Origin: a virus
Length of the DNA: 54,141 bases
Virus record (IMG/VR): IMGVR_UViG_3300035703_000124
Span: 1-54,141 of that record
Direction: 5' to 3' (one strand)
A program made the position numbers and the translations under genes. This document shows, in pieces, positions 15,657 through 22,574 of this stretch. A model generated the notes under the pieces. It worked only from the letters and a program-made list of their open reading frames with translations. It did no database searches and had not been told where the DNA came from. Within the stretch, counting starts at the first letter, position 1, and each line of letters starts with the position of its first letter.

Positions 15657-18644
15657 ATGAATTCGCTAAAAAACAAAAAAATATCTATTATTACCGCATG
15701 TAAAAACAGAATTGATGCTCTTAAAGTATCATTAATGTCATGGTTAAATTTTAAAGAAATACATGAAGTTATTATAGTTGATTGGAGTTCTGATGAACCA
15801 ATTGATTATCTTACTAAATTAGATCCTAGAGTTAAGGTAGTTAGAGTTTCTGATAAACAATACTTTAATCAACCAAAACCTTTAAATCTTGCTGCTAAAA
15901 TTGCAACAGGAGATTATATTTTGAAGGTTGATTCTGATCATACATTTAATCCATATTACAGTGGTATTTCAAAATATTTTCCAGAAGAAAAATCTTTTGT
16001 TTGTGGTAGACTGAATTATAAGTCACCACAATATTGGTCTGAAGAACATCAAGCTTACATAATATCGGATGAATACCTTTCGAATTCACAAAATAGGGTG
16101 CAATATGTTTATTCTTATGCTCCTGTTTTTAGATACTTAACTGGTATTCTTTATGTTAAAAAAGAATATTTTGATTCTGTTGGTGGATATAATGAAAATC
16201 TTGGTGATTGTTATGCATATGAGGATGATGAATTGTATTCTAGACTTGAATTATTTGGTCTTGAACAAAAAGGTCTTGACTTAGATTTTTATTTTATACA
16301 TTTACCTCATCCAGATAAAAAAAGAATAGAAAATTTTAAAGGTTTTGATTGGCAGGAAAAGTATGAAGAGTTAGTTCGAGAAAAATTATCTCCGATGCAC
16401 AGTGGTGATGAATTAGATTGGCAGGTTGAATATGCTCTTTCAGAAAAACATGTTGAAGAAAATAAAGAAAAATTTGGAGATGTAAATCATTACTACGTTC
16501 AACCAAAAACACAATGGAATATCATTCAGATAGATGAACAAAACTATGCTGCATTTGAAATTGCTGATGAATTAATACATAATAAACTCGAAGACTTTCC
16601 ATCAGTTTACTGTATAAGTCTTGAAGAATCTTCCGACAGGAGAACTTATTTAAATAATCAATTTAAAAAATATGATATAAAACCTACGTTTCTAATATCT
16701 AAACGTTATTCTGAGTCTAATGACAATATTGTAGGAAAATATGTGTATAGTTTAAATGATGGTACAAAGGGATGTTGTGTATCACATTTAAAAATGATTA
16801 AATATTGGTACGAAAATACTAATGAAGAGTATGCTTTCTTTTGTGAAGATGATCTGAGTTTAGAAACCGTAGATTATTGGGACTTTAATTGGGAACAATT
16901 TATTGAAAAGTTGCCAGATGATATTGATTGTATTCAACTTCTTACTATTCGAAATGAGTATGATACGTTTGAATTGAGACCAAGATATTGGGATGATTGG
17001 GGAGCAACTGCATATATCTTAACCAGAGAAGGTGCCAAAAAAATTATTGATACGTACATTAAAGGTGATACTTACGTATTGGAAATTGCAAATCAAGAAA
17101 TAATGCCTTTGATTGAAAATATTATTTTTGCATCTGTGGTTAGCACTTATACTATTCCATTATTTGTTGAAAATATATCGTTTAAATCTACTTTTGAACA
17201 TCAAGATAATGATGTGAAAGAAGGACATAAAAATAATCATAAAATCTCTCATGATCTTATTTTAAATATGTGGAAATCAAAAAAACAAGTTTTTTCAGAT
17301 TCTGAAAAAATAAAAAATAAAGTTGAAGTAGAAAAAACAGAACTTGAAAAACTTTTAGAATCATATTCTTTAGATACAGAAAATCCAGAACACAATTTTA
17401 ATCTTGGTGTTTGGTATGAAAATCAAGGACACACTGCGCCTGCACTTTCATACTTTTTAAGATGTGCTGAAAGAGCAGCAGAAACTGATACTACTCTTGC
17501 ATATGAATCTCTTATTCGCGGATCTTATTGTTACTTTAAACAAGGTACAAGGGACGGAAGTGGTAGAGGAATGTTATGGCAAGCACAAATGCTTTTACCA
17601 AATCGTCCAGAAGCTTATTTTTTACTTGCAAGATATGCTGCTAAACAAGAATGGTGGCAAGATTGTTATTCTAATTGTGAGTTAGGATTACTTCATTGTG
17701 ATTTTAATCTCCCATCTTTGAGAACAAATGTTGAATATCCTGGAAAATATGGACTCTTATTTCAAAAAGCGATATCTGGATGGTGGTGGGGAAAGGTTGA
17801 AGAGTCTAGATCATTACTTCTTGACATATTAAGTAATTATGAGACATCTGAATCTGATAAGGAGACGATTAAAAACAATCTTAAAAAAATGGGAATTGAT
17901 AATGTAGAAGATAATCTATCGGTCAAGGATATAAATTTTAATTATCCAGAAGATTTTAATTGGTCTAATTTAACTTATGAAGATATTATAACTATTGAAA
18001 GAGAAGTGGTCCATGAAAAGGTGTATAGATTTTGGAACGATGTCGAAGAAAATGATGTAGTTCTTGATATTGGAGCAAGTGTTGGTGCTTATGCAATTTC
18101 TATTTTAGATCAAAAACCAAAAAAAGTTTATTGTGTTGAACCATCTGAAAATTTCTTAAAGATATTATCTGAAAATTGTTTCAAAAAAACATCTTCATAT
18201 TCTCAAAATCCATTAGTCTGTATTAATTGTGGTATAATTGATGATCAAAATGATCAGATTAATATTTTTGGAGGAGAAAATAAGTTTGTTCCTATGACAT
18301 TTAAAAATATGATTGAAAGATATTCAATTGATCATGTTAATTATATGAAAGTTGATTGTGAAGGTGGTGAGTATTCAATTTTTAAAGATGAAAATATAGA
18401 GTTTCTAAAAAATAAAGTCGATTTTATTGCGATGGAAATGCATTTAAATTACTCTGGTTGCAGAGAAAAGTTTAAAGAATTTAGAGACAAATACTTAATT
18501 CAATTTAAAAATTATAAAGTAATGTCTTGTACAAGACAGAATATTTCTTGGGGAAATTCAATAGATATTAAAGATAAAATTTTTGACAATTCTTTTATTG
18601 ATAATTACACATGTGAATTTATGATATATATAAAAAATCGTTAA
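15657..18644 (+). CDS. Multidomain GT2 - GT25 - TPR - FkbM methyltransferase fusion
   Basis: 995 residues with four parts. Residues 8-220 are a GT2 (GT-A) domain with VDWSSDEP and a DSD motif at 92-94. Residues 315-520 are a GT25-type domain: VYCISLEESSDRR, GTKGCCVSHLKMI, and EDD at 397-399. Residues 575-740 are a TPR-like helical region (NLGVWYENQGHTAPALSYF, PEAYFLLARYA). Residues 797-970 are an FkbM methyltransferase (VVLDIGASVGAY, VEPSENF, YMKVDCEGGEYSIF). One protein could extend, branch and methylate the same glycan on a scaffold. It ends the accessory cassette, 8 bases before glutaredoxin. Donors and acceptors are unknown. Confidence 0.8.
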   Translation: MNSLKNKKISIITACKNRIDALKVSLMSWLNFKEIHEVIIVDWSSDEPIDYLTKLDPRVKVVRVSDKQYFNQPKPLNLAAKIATGDYILKVDSDHTFNPYYSGISKYFPEEKSFVCGRLNYKSPQYWSEEHQAYIISDEYLSNSQNRVQYVYSYAPVFRYLTGILYVKKEYFDSVGGYNENLGDCYAYEDDELYSRLELFGLEQKGLDLDFYFIHLPHPDKKRIENFKGFDWQEKYEELVREKLSPMHSGDELDWQVEYALSEKHVEENKEKFGDVNHYYVQPKTQWNIIQIDEQNYAAFEIADELIHNKLEDFPSVYCISLEESSDRRTYLNNQFKKYDIKPTFLISKRYSESNDNIVGKYVYSLNDGTKGCCVSHLKMIKYWYENTNEEYAFFCEDDLSLETVDYWDFNWEQFIEKLPDDIDCIQLLTIRNEYDTFELRPRYWDDWGATAYILTREGAKKIIDTYIKGDTYVLEIANQEIMPLIENIIFASVVSTYTIPLFVENISFKSTFEHQDNDVKEGHKNNHKISHDLILNMWKSKKQVFSDSEKIKNKVEVEKTELEKLLESYSLDTENPEHNFNLGVWYENQGHTAPALSYFLRCAERAAETDTTLAYESLIRGSYCYFKQGTRDGSGRGMLWQAQMLLPNRPEAYFLLARYAAKQEWWQDCYSNCELGLLHCDFNLPSLRTNVEYPGKYGLLFQKAISGWWWGKVEESRSLLLDILSNYETSESDKETIKNNLKKMGIDNVEDNLSVKDINFNYPEDFNWSNLTYEDIITIEREVVHEKVYRFWNDVEENDVVLDIGASVGAYAISILDQKPKKVYCVEPSENFLKILSENCFKKTSSYSQNPLVCINCGIIDDQNDQINIFGGENKFVPMTFKNMIERYSIDHVNYMKVDCEGGEYSIFKDENIEFLKNKVDFIAMEMHLNYSGCREKFKEFRDKYLIQFKNYKVMSCTRQNISWGNSIDIKDKIFDNSFIDNYTCEFMIYIKNR

Positions 18645-18652
18645 TTTTAACT

Positions 18653-18889
18653 ATGAATTTCACAGTTTATTCAAAACCAGGTTGCCCTTATTGTGATAAA
18701 GTTAAAAACGTGTTAGAGTTGACAAAACTCCAACACGTCGTGTATACTTTGGATAAGGACTTTACCAGAGAAGGATTTTATGCAGAATTTGGTGAAGGAT
18801 CTACATTTCCACAAGTAATTTGTAATGATAAAAAGTTAGGAGGATGCGTTGACACAATCAAATTCCTCAAAGAACAACAAATCGTCTGA
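18653..18889 (+). CDS. Glutaredoxin
   Basis: 78 residues with the thioredoxin-fold opening FTVYSKPGCPYC, whose CPYC active site lies near residues 11-14. TFPQVICNDKKLGGC contains the cis-proline and glutathione-binding segments. It is a dithiol glutaredoxin that would reduce disulfides, probably those of ribonucleotide reductase, during phage DNA synthesis. Glutaredoxin is a standard gene in T4-like cyanophages. A short gap with a late-promoter-like box and a folded RNA region follows. Confidence 0.9.
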   Translation: MNFTVYSKPGCPYCDKVKNVLELTKLQHVVYTLDKDFTREGFYAEFGEGSTFPQVICNDKKLGGCVDTIKFLKEQQIV

Positions 18890-18895
18890 TGATTT

Positions 18896-18903
18896 GATAA
18901 ATA
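18896..18903 (+). promoter_or_regulatory. Probable late promoter before the folded RNA region
   Basis: GATAAATA lies 7 bases behind the glutaredoxin stop and immediately before the folded region 18906-19080. It matches the NATAAATA late promoter pattern. Confidence 0.45.
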
Positions 18904-18905
18904 CA

Positions 18906-19080
18906 AATAAGAACCCGAGTGTCAATCGGGGTATTGAACTTATTCTTAATGGAGGTAAAAGAAAGCAAACGTATCCTTTCCACATCATCTTTGAGAAGAT
19001 GGTTTGCTTTCTTAAACGGGAAGTAACCGTCTATTTTGAATTTTCCTTAAACATAAGGAAAAAATAGTAGTTTCCCGGAG
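18906..19080 (+). ncRNA. Candidate structured RNA or structured 5' leader
   Basis: Three nested stem-loop systems fill the gap between glutaredoxin and the 19088 gene. System A pairs AATAAG (18906-18911) with CTTATT (18939-18944) around an inner CCCGA/TCGGG stem. System B is a perfect 12-base stem (18959-18970 with 19002-19013) with an inner CATCTT/AAGATG hairpin capped by TGAG. System C pairs CGGGAA (19017-19022) with TTCCCG (19072-19077), around CTATTTT/AAAATAG and TTCCTTA/TAAGGAA stems. The last strand abuts the GGAG ribosome site of the next gene. A 72-residue frame (18849-19067) crosses it; I judge the folding to be the real signal. I do not recognise a known RNA class. Confidence 0.55.
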
Positions 19081-19087
19081 AAAAGAA

Positions 19088-19321
19088 ATGTTAGCAGTCA
19101 GTCTAGTATTTGGTTCATTTTTAACAATTTTGTTTCTTATAGTGGGACTTATAGGTGGATGGGTTGCTAGAGAATATATGATGAACTATCGGGAAATTCC
19201 ACGACCTCACCCCGAAATGTTTGATGGACAAGGAAACTTAATTCCAGATGAGGTAATTGCATTTAATTTTGAAAACTATCATGACTACAACGACACAGAA
19301 GAAGACGACGACGAAATCTAA
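19088..19321 (+). CDS. Small membrane protein, cyanophage hypothetical
   Basis: 77 residues. The N-terminal 25 residues form one transmembrane segment (LVFGSFLTILFLIVGLIGGWVA), followed by a basic/aromatic hinge and an acidic C-terminal tail (NDTEEDDDEI). Preceded by GGAG at 19077-19080, which is partly next to the 3' strand of the upstream RNA fold, so translation could respond to that structure. The 3' end overlaps the next gene by 41 bases. Function unknown. Confidence 0.65.
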   Translation: MLAVSLVFGSFLTILFLIVGLIGGWVAREYMMNYREIPRPHPEMFDGQGNLIPDEVIAFNFENYHDYNDTEEDDDEI

Positions 19322-19889
19322 ACCATCAGTTACAACTGAAAAAAAGGATTCTCCTATTGCCGAATTACCTTCAAATCCTTTTGTATTTGAAATTTTTAAT
19401 TTGGCCCTAAAGCAAAGAAGTAACGCAAAAAAAGTAGAAGTTCTTCAGAAATATTCACACCCATCTATTCAAACATTATTTGTTTGGAATTTTGATGAAA
19501 GCATTATTTCTGCACTTCCTGTAGGAGAAGTTCCTTATGCAAGTGTTGGGGAACAAAATTCTTTCAGCGGAACAATCAGTGAAAAGATTGATGATGCTGT
19601 TTATAAGATGCAAGAACTTGGATCAAATTCTCTTGGATCTCAAGATCAAGGACGTTCTTCTATTCGTAAAGAGTATCAAAAGTTTTATAATTTTGTTAAA
19701 GGTGGAAATGATTCTTTAAGTTCTCTTCGTAGAGAAACCATGTTCATTAACTTACTTCAAGGATTGCATCCTCTTGAGGCTGAGATTTTATGTCTTGTAA
19801 AAGATAAAAAGTTGGAAACAAAATATAAGATCACTAAAGAAATTGCAAGTCAAGCATATCCCAATATTCAATGGGGTGGGCGTTCGTGA
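19281..19889 (+). CDS. Conserved cyanophage protein (DUF6433-like)
   Basis: 202 residues from ATG 19281 (MTTTTQKKTTTK), chosen because it starts the Thr/Lys-rich tail that precedes the conserved body; the gene overlaps the previous one by 41 bases. The body is helical, with NPFVFEIFNLALKQRSNAKK at the front and LQGLHPLEAEILCLVKDKKLE and ASQAYPNIQWGGR near the end. I believe this matches a family annotated as DUF6433 in T4-like cyanophages, unverified here. No enzymatic motif seen. Confidence 0.6.
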   Translation: MTTTTQKKTTTKSKPSVTTEKKDSPIAELPSNPFVFEIFNLALKQRSNAKKVEVLQKYSHPSIQTLFVWNFDESIISALPVGEVPYASVGEQNSFSGTISEKIDDAVYKMQELGSNSLGSQDQGRSSIRKEYQKFYNFVKGGNDSLSSLRRETMFINLLQGLHPLEAEILCLVKDKKLETKYKITKEIASQAYPNIQWGGRS

Positions 19890-19891
19890 GT

Positions 19892-20245
19892 ATGAGTAAA
19901 CTTCGTGATGTAATTGAAAAGGCACAACAAACGGAAAAGCATATGGACCATTGGACACCAGTAGAAAAAGAAACCTGTAAGTCACGATACGGATGTGATA
20001 TCTTGATTGAAAATGGTTCCTATGCTGATGTCTGTACAAAAGAAGTTCCCAATGATGCTTATATCATAAAGTACTTTGTTGATGAAAAAATTTGTTTTGA
20101 TCTTACAAGAGGAACTAGAATTAAATTATTTGATATGTACTGGGATAAGTTTCGTGATAATCTGAAGAGTATTGACTTTGGATATGGTAGAGTCAATCCA
20201 AAACTCTGGGGATATAAATCTCCAGAAAAGAAAAAGCGTAAGTGA
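19892..20245 (+). CDS. Conserved cyanophage hypothetical protein
   Basis: 117 residues from ATG 19892, three bases after the upstream stop; a longer frame from 19871 would overlap the neighbour. Composition is charged with a compact CKSRYGCDILIENGSYADVCTKEVP segment holding three cysteines and a very basic C-terminus (SPEKKKRK). It ends the transcription unit: a rho-independent terminator follows 10 bases later. I do not recognise the family. Confidence 0.6.
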   Translation: MSKLRDVIEKAQQTEKHMDHWTPVEKETCKSRYGCDILIENGSYADVCTKEVPNDAYIIKYFVDEKICFDLTRGTRIKLFDMYWDKFRDNLKSIDFGYGRVNPKLWGYKSPEKKKRK

Positions 20246-20254
20246 TTTCCCAGA

Positions 20255-20283
20255 ACCTGGAAAAAATTTCCAGGTATTTTTTT
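20255..20283 (+). terminator. Rho-independent terminator
   Basis: A perfect 9-base stem, ACCTGGAAA/TTTCCAGGT (20255-20263 with 20267-20275), has an AAA loop and a T-rich tail. It closes the operon that ends at 20245 and isolates the riboswitch promoter downstream. Confidence 0.85.
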
Positions 20284-20328
20284 GCCCCTTAAGTTTTTAT
20301 AAATTGTATAGTTTGTTACAAATCGATA

Positions 20329-20357
20329 TTGCTAAATATGCGTAACAAGGGTATAAT
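20329..20357 (+). promoter_or_regulatory. Sigma70-type promoter of the riboswitch/micropeptide operon
   Basis: TTGCTA (20329-20334), a 17-base spacer and TATAAT (20352-20357). The -10 box sits inside an exact 8+1+8 inverted repeat (20347-20363, AAGGGTAT-A-ATACCCTT), which might be a protein operator. The riboswitch begins about 7 bases after the -10 box. Confidence 0.75.
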
Positions 20358-20363
20358 ACCCTT

Positions 20364-20460
20364 ACGTTCATCCCCATGGGACGGAAGTAAGCCGACGCGG
20401 AACGGATCGTTCATTCGCTATTCGCAAATAGCGAACGCAAACGCCGACTGAAGGAACGCT
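20364..20460 (+). promoter_or_regulatory. Glutamine riboswitch (glnA / Downstream-peptide RNA class)
   Basis: The conserved core is visible. CGTTC (20365-20369) pairs with GAACG (20454-20458) as P1. TCCC-CAT-GGGA (20371-20381) forms P2. The E-loop strand CGGAAGTA follows at 20382-20389, and GACTGAAGGAACGC closes the domain. A long internal hairpin, TTCGCTATT-CGCA-AATAGCGAA (20414-20435), elaborates P3. This class binds L-glutamine and in cyanobacteria and their phages lies upstream of small peptide genes; here the next gene encodes a 45-residue peptide. Whether glutamine turns expression up or down cannot be read from the sequence. Confidence 0.85.
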
Positions 20461-20490
20461 CTTTAACCTAAAAAACTAAGGAGAACCCTA

Positions 20491-20628
20491 ATGTCAAAAG
20501 TAGTTTATCGTGGCATCGAATACGATACTGAAAAGCGTATCGCATATCAACAGCAAATGATGCAGCAACCCCAACAGTACAACGAAACCTATCGTGGTGT
20601 TAAGTTTGTAAAGGAGGGGCATAAGTGA
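20491..20628 (+). CDS. DUF4278-like micropeptide (45 aa) behind the glutamine riboswitch
   Basis: 45 residues, preceded by a strong AAGGAG ribosome site. It begins MSKVVYRGIEY and ends YRGVKFVKEGHK. The duplicated YRG-x-x-[YF] motif (residues 6-11 and 34-39) with a Gln-rich middle is the DUF4278 pattern of small cyanobacterial and cyanophage proteins. It overlaps the next gene by one base (TGATG). Its position directly behind a glutamine sensor suggests a role in nitrogen status of the infected cell (inference); the molecular role is not known. Confidence 0.8.
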   Translation: MSKVVYRGIEYDTEKRIAYQQQMMQQPQQYNETYRGVKFVKEGHK

Positions 20629-20723
20629 TGAAAAAACTTAATGTGCTTCAACTCATTAAAGAGCAAAAGCAGAAAGAGAACCGTCGTTACCAAGCACTGC
20701 TTGTAAACGCAGGTGCAAAGTGA
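20628..20723 (+). CDS. Micropeptide, 31 aa, basic
   Basis: 31 residues (MKKLNVLQLIKEQKQKENRR at the start), strongly basic and predicted helical, with a preceding AAGGAGG site at 20610-20616. Start and stop overlap its neighbours by one base on both sides (TGATG twice), as in coupled phage micro-operons. Codon use is richer in G/C than the surrounding AT-rich genes. It lacks any named domain; reality is supported by the coupling and ribosome site. Confidence 0.6.
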   Translation: MKKLNVLQLIKEQKQKENRRYQALLVNAGAK

Positions 20724-20809
20724 TGGTGCAAATTATAGTCTCATCTACCGCAGCAATTGCGTTAGTCACTATATGTTTATCGATGTATATTCAGTGGTTA
20801 GATAAATGA
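20723..20809 (+). CDS. Micropeptide, 28 aa, single transmembrane segment
   Basis: 28 residues in which about 20 form one hydrophobic helix (IIVSSTAAIALVTICLSMYI) ending in QWLDK. It starts on the last base of the previous stop and is followed within 5 bases by a terminator, so it closes the riboswitch operon. A small inner-membrane or thylakoid-membrane peptide is likely (inference). Confidence 0.55.
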   Translation: MVQIIVSSTAAIALVTICLSMYIQWLDK

Positions 20810-20813
20810 GACC

Positions 20814-20838
20814 AGGAGGGATTATTCCCTCCTTTTTT
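20814..20838 (+). terminator. Rho-independent terminator of the micropeptide operon
   Basis: AGGAGGGA (20814-20821), loop TTAT, TCCCTCCT (20826-20833), then TTTTT. A perfect 8-base G/C-rich stem with a U tract. Confidence 0.9.
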
Positions 20839-20940
20839 AATAGGTATAAACTCGTAGGCATAAATTATTGTTAAGAAACACACACAAAACATATAGATAG
20901 TAGTAGAATAGTAAGGTCATACAAATGAGCGAAAATTCTT

Positions 20941-20949
20941 TGTTATGAT
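20941..20949 (+). promoter_or_regulatory. Extended -10 promoter
   Basis: TGTTATGAT, a TGn extended -10 box with TATGAT, lies 24 bases before ATG 20973 and behind a 130-base non-coding, A-rich stretch (20839-20940) in which I see no gene or strong hairpin. Confidence 0.5.
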
Positions 20950-20972
20950 ATTCTTTGTGCGTGGAGGTTATT

Positions 20973-21149
20973 ATGCACAATTTAATTTCTTTCAATCAAC
21001 TGGCTGGATGGAAAAGTTTAGAAAACACAATTGATAAATTTACAGAACAAAATGAATTAATGAATGACTATTTCAATTGTTTAATTGAATGTGATGAAAA
21101 TCAACAGAGTTGTAAAAGGATATGTCGGGATATATTAAGTAACTTGTGA
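20973..21149 (+). CDS. Small hypothetical protein, 58 aa
   Basis: 58 residues from ATG 20973, with GGAGG at 20963-20967 as ribosome site, which decides this start over a GTG at 20955. It is helical and Asn/Cys containing (MNDYFNCLIECDENQQSCKRICRDIL); four cysteines in the C-terminal third might bind a metal or form disulfides. It forms a one-gene unit between a promoter and a terminator. Family not recognised. Confidence 0.55.
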   Translation: MHNLISFNQLAGWKSLENTIDKFTEQNELMNDYFNCLIECDENQQSCKRICRDILSNL

Positions 21150-21156
21150 TGTAATT

Positions 21157-21183
21157 GAGAGGGGTTGATCCCCTCCTTTTTTT
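21157..21183 (+). terminator. Rho-independent terminator
   Basis: GAGGGG (21159-21164), a TTGAT loop, CCCCTC (21170-21175), then a run of Ts. Directly follows the 58-residue gene. Confidence 0.85.
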
Positions 21184-21184
21184 A

Positions 21185-21193
21185 TGGTAGAAT
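21185..21193 (+). promoter_or_regulatory. Extended -10 promoter for the thyX-phoH block
   Basis: TGGTAGAAT (TGn plus TAGAAT) lies 22 bases before ATG 21215, directly behind a terminator. Its position fits a new transcription start for the following gene run. Confidence 0.45.
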
Positions 21194-21214
21194 GAATTGA
21201 GAGAATATTATCTT

Positions 21215-21388
21215 ATGGACAAGGAAAAACTTAAACTCATCGTCCGTAATTTGGAACTCTTAGTTGACTCCTTGAAAGCAGAAATATATTCTGACACTCA
21301 GAGTTATCTAAATTATGATGAGGTAAAAAAAGGATTGCACCACGATTATGACGAAATCTTTGACGACGATGATGGGTACGCGGATTAG
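21215..21388 (+). CDS. Small acidic-tailed hypothetical protein
   Basis: 57 residues from ATG 21215 (MDKEKLKLIVRNLELLVDSLKAEI), preferred over an in-frame TTG at 21197. The N-terminal half is an amphipathic helix or coiled coil and the tail is acidic (DYDEIFDDDDGYAD). It overlaps the next small gene. No known domain. Confidence 0.55.
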   Translation: MDKEKLKLIVRNLELLVDSLKAEIYSDTQSYLNYDEVKKGLHHDYDEIFDDDDGYAD

Positions 21389-21548
21389 TAGAGCAAAAAA
21401 ACTTGTTAAACTTCTAGAAAGACTGGTTAAACAAGAACATCTTTATACTGCTGAAAAAATTATAGAGATGAAAGCACAATTGCGAGTAGTAAAGGAAGAA
21501 CTTGCAGACTTAGAAACAAAAATTTCAAAAGGATTTGGAAAGAAATGA
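21369..21548 (+). CDS. Small coiled-coil hypothetical protein
   Basis: 59 residues if begun at ATG 21369; ATG 21348 and 21372 are alternatives in the same frame. The product is basic and strongly helical (ISRAKKLVKLLERLVKQEHL, then MKAQLRVVKEELADLETKI) and ends SKGFGKK. It overlaps the preceding gene and the thyX start (ATGA). Small coiled-coil proteins of this type precede thyX in related phages as far as I recall; function unknown. Confidence 0.5.
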   Translation: MMGTRISRAKKLVKLLERLVKQEHLYTAEKIIEMKAQLRVVKEELADLETKISKGFGKK

Positions 21549-22300
21549 AACCAATTAAAGCAAAAGATCTTCTTGAATTGGATAAAGAGATGAAAGTTGT
21601 GATGCTTAGTCAGACACAACTTCCACAAACTCTTGTATGGCAAGGAGGTAAGAATGACTATTCTGAAGACCCTATTCATACCAAACTTCCACCAAATGAA
21701 AATGAATGTGGTAAATGGGTTATTGAGCAACTACTTGCAAATGAACGTGGGCACTGGGGTCCATTGGAGCATCCTGCGATTACTTTGGACTGTGTTGGAT
21801 TTGTTCATAATGTAATCGTTCAGGCACGAACCCATCGTGTTGGTGTATCATTTGATGTCCAATCCCAACGATATACTGGTCGTCGTGTGTTGAAAGTTGC
21901 AAGTGGAGAACTTAAACCAGAAGAGGTTTATTATGTGCGTCCAGAAGGTCTCTATCTGGACCGTAAAGGGCATAAGTATGAATGGACGAGGGAAGATTAC
22001 GAAAGGCAGTTAAAGTTCTGTCTGGCAGCATCTGAGAGATATGCAGAAGGTTATAATACTCGTGGTATGGCAGAGGAACATCTTCGTGATTATCTTCCAC
22101 AAAATATTCGTCAGAATTTTGTAGTTTCATTCTCACTTCGTGCTGCACTTCACTTTCTTGATCTTCGTGCAAAGTTGGATGCTCAAGTAGAAATTCAGGC
22201 ACTTTGTGAAGGTATGGTTCCTGTGATTAAAGAATGGGTTCCTGAGATTTTTAGTTATTATGAAGAGAAGCGTCTTCATAAAGCACGTTTGAGTCCCTAA
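21545..22300 (+). CDS. thyX: Flavin-dependent thymidylate synthase
   Basis: 251 residues. The ThyX signature is at residues 95-114 (RTHRVGVSFDVQSQRYTGRR), which binds FAD and dUMP. GHWGPLEHPAITLDC (69-83) and RAALHFLDLRAKLDAQVEIQ near residue 200 are further ThyX landmarks. The enzyme makes dTMP from dUMP using methylenetetrahydrofolate and NADPH, feeding phage DNA synthesis. It overlaps the previous gene by 4 bases, and a late-type promoter box follows its stop. Confidence 0.92.
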   Translation: MKPIKAKDLLELDKEMKVVMLSQTQLPQTLVWQGGKNDYSEDPIHTKLPPNENECGKWVIEQLLANERGHWGPLEHPAITLDCVGFVHNVIVQARTHRVGVSFDVQSQRYTGRRVLKVASGELKPEEVYYVRPEGLYLDRKGHKYEWTREDYERQLKFCLAASERYAEGYNTRGMAEEHLRDYLPQNIRQNFVVSFSLRAALHFLDLRAKLDAQVEIQALCEGMVPVIKEWVPEIFSYYEEKRLHKARLSP

Positions 22301-22308
22301 TCTAAATA
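22301..22308 (+). promoter_or_regulatory. Probable late promoter
   Basis: TCTAAATA immediately follows the thyX stop and lies 22 bases before ATG 22331. The same box recurs at 30037, 30070 (minus strand), 30847 and 48307, so it is probably the cyanophage form of the T4 late promoter. Confidence 0.5.
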
Positions 22309-22330
22309 ATCGTACATATTATTTTAACAA

Positions 22331-22573
22331 ATGGCAATTTATCCGCTTATTCACAAAGAAACAGGTGAAAAAAAGGTCGTTGAAATGAGTGTCAACGATA
22401 TTATGCAATGGTATAAAGACAATCCCGAATGGAAAAGGGATTGGTCTGAAGGATGTGCAAGTCCAGGAGAAGTTGGAGATTGGAAAAACAAACTAATTTC
22501 CAAAAATCCTGGATGGAATGACGTATTAGATCGTGCATCAAAAACTCCTGGTTCAACTGTAAAGAAAATCTAG
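22331..22573 (+). CDS. Conserved cyanophage hypothetical protein
   Basis: 80 residues beginning MAIYPLIHKETGEKKVVEMS and containing IMQWYKDNPEWKRDWSEGCA. The opening looks like a rubredoxin-type or FmdB-like strand without the cysteines. It stands one base before phoH and behind a late promoter box. The family recurs in T4-like cyanophages next to phoH in my recollection; function unknown. Confidence 0.6.
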   Translation: MAIYPLIHKETGEKKVVEMSVNDIMQWYKDNPEWKRDWSEGCASPGEVGDWKNKLISKNPGWNDVLDRASKTPGSTVKKI

Positions 22574-22574
22574 T

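Noticed and set aside
18849-19067. A 72-residue open frame after glutaredoxin
   Set aside because: It overlaps glutaredoxin by 41 bases without a clear ribosome site, and nearly all of the rest is accounted for by nested stems. It stays possible if homologues show protein conservation.
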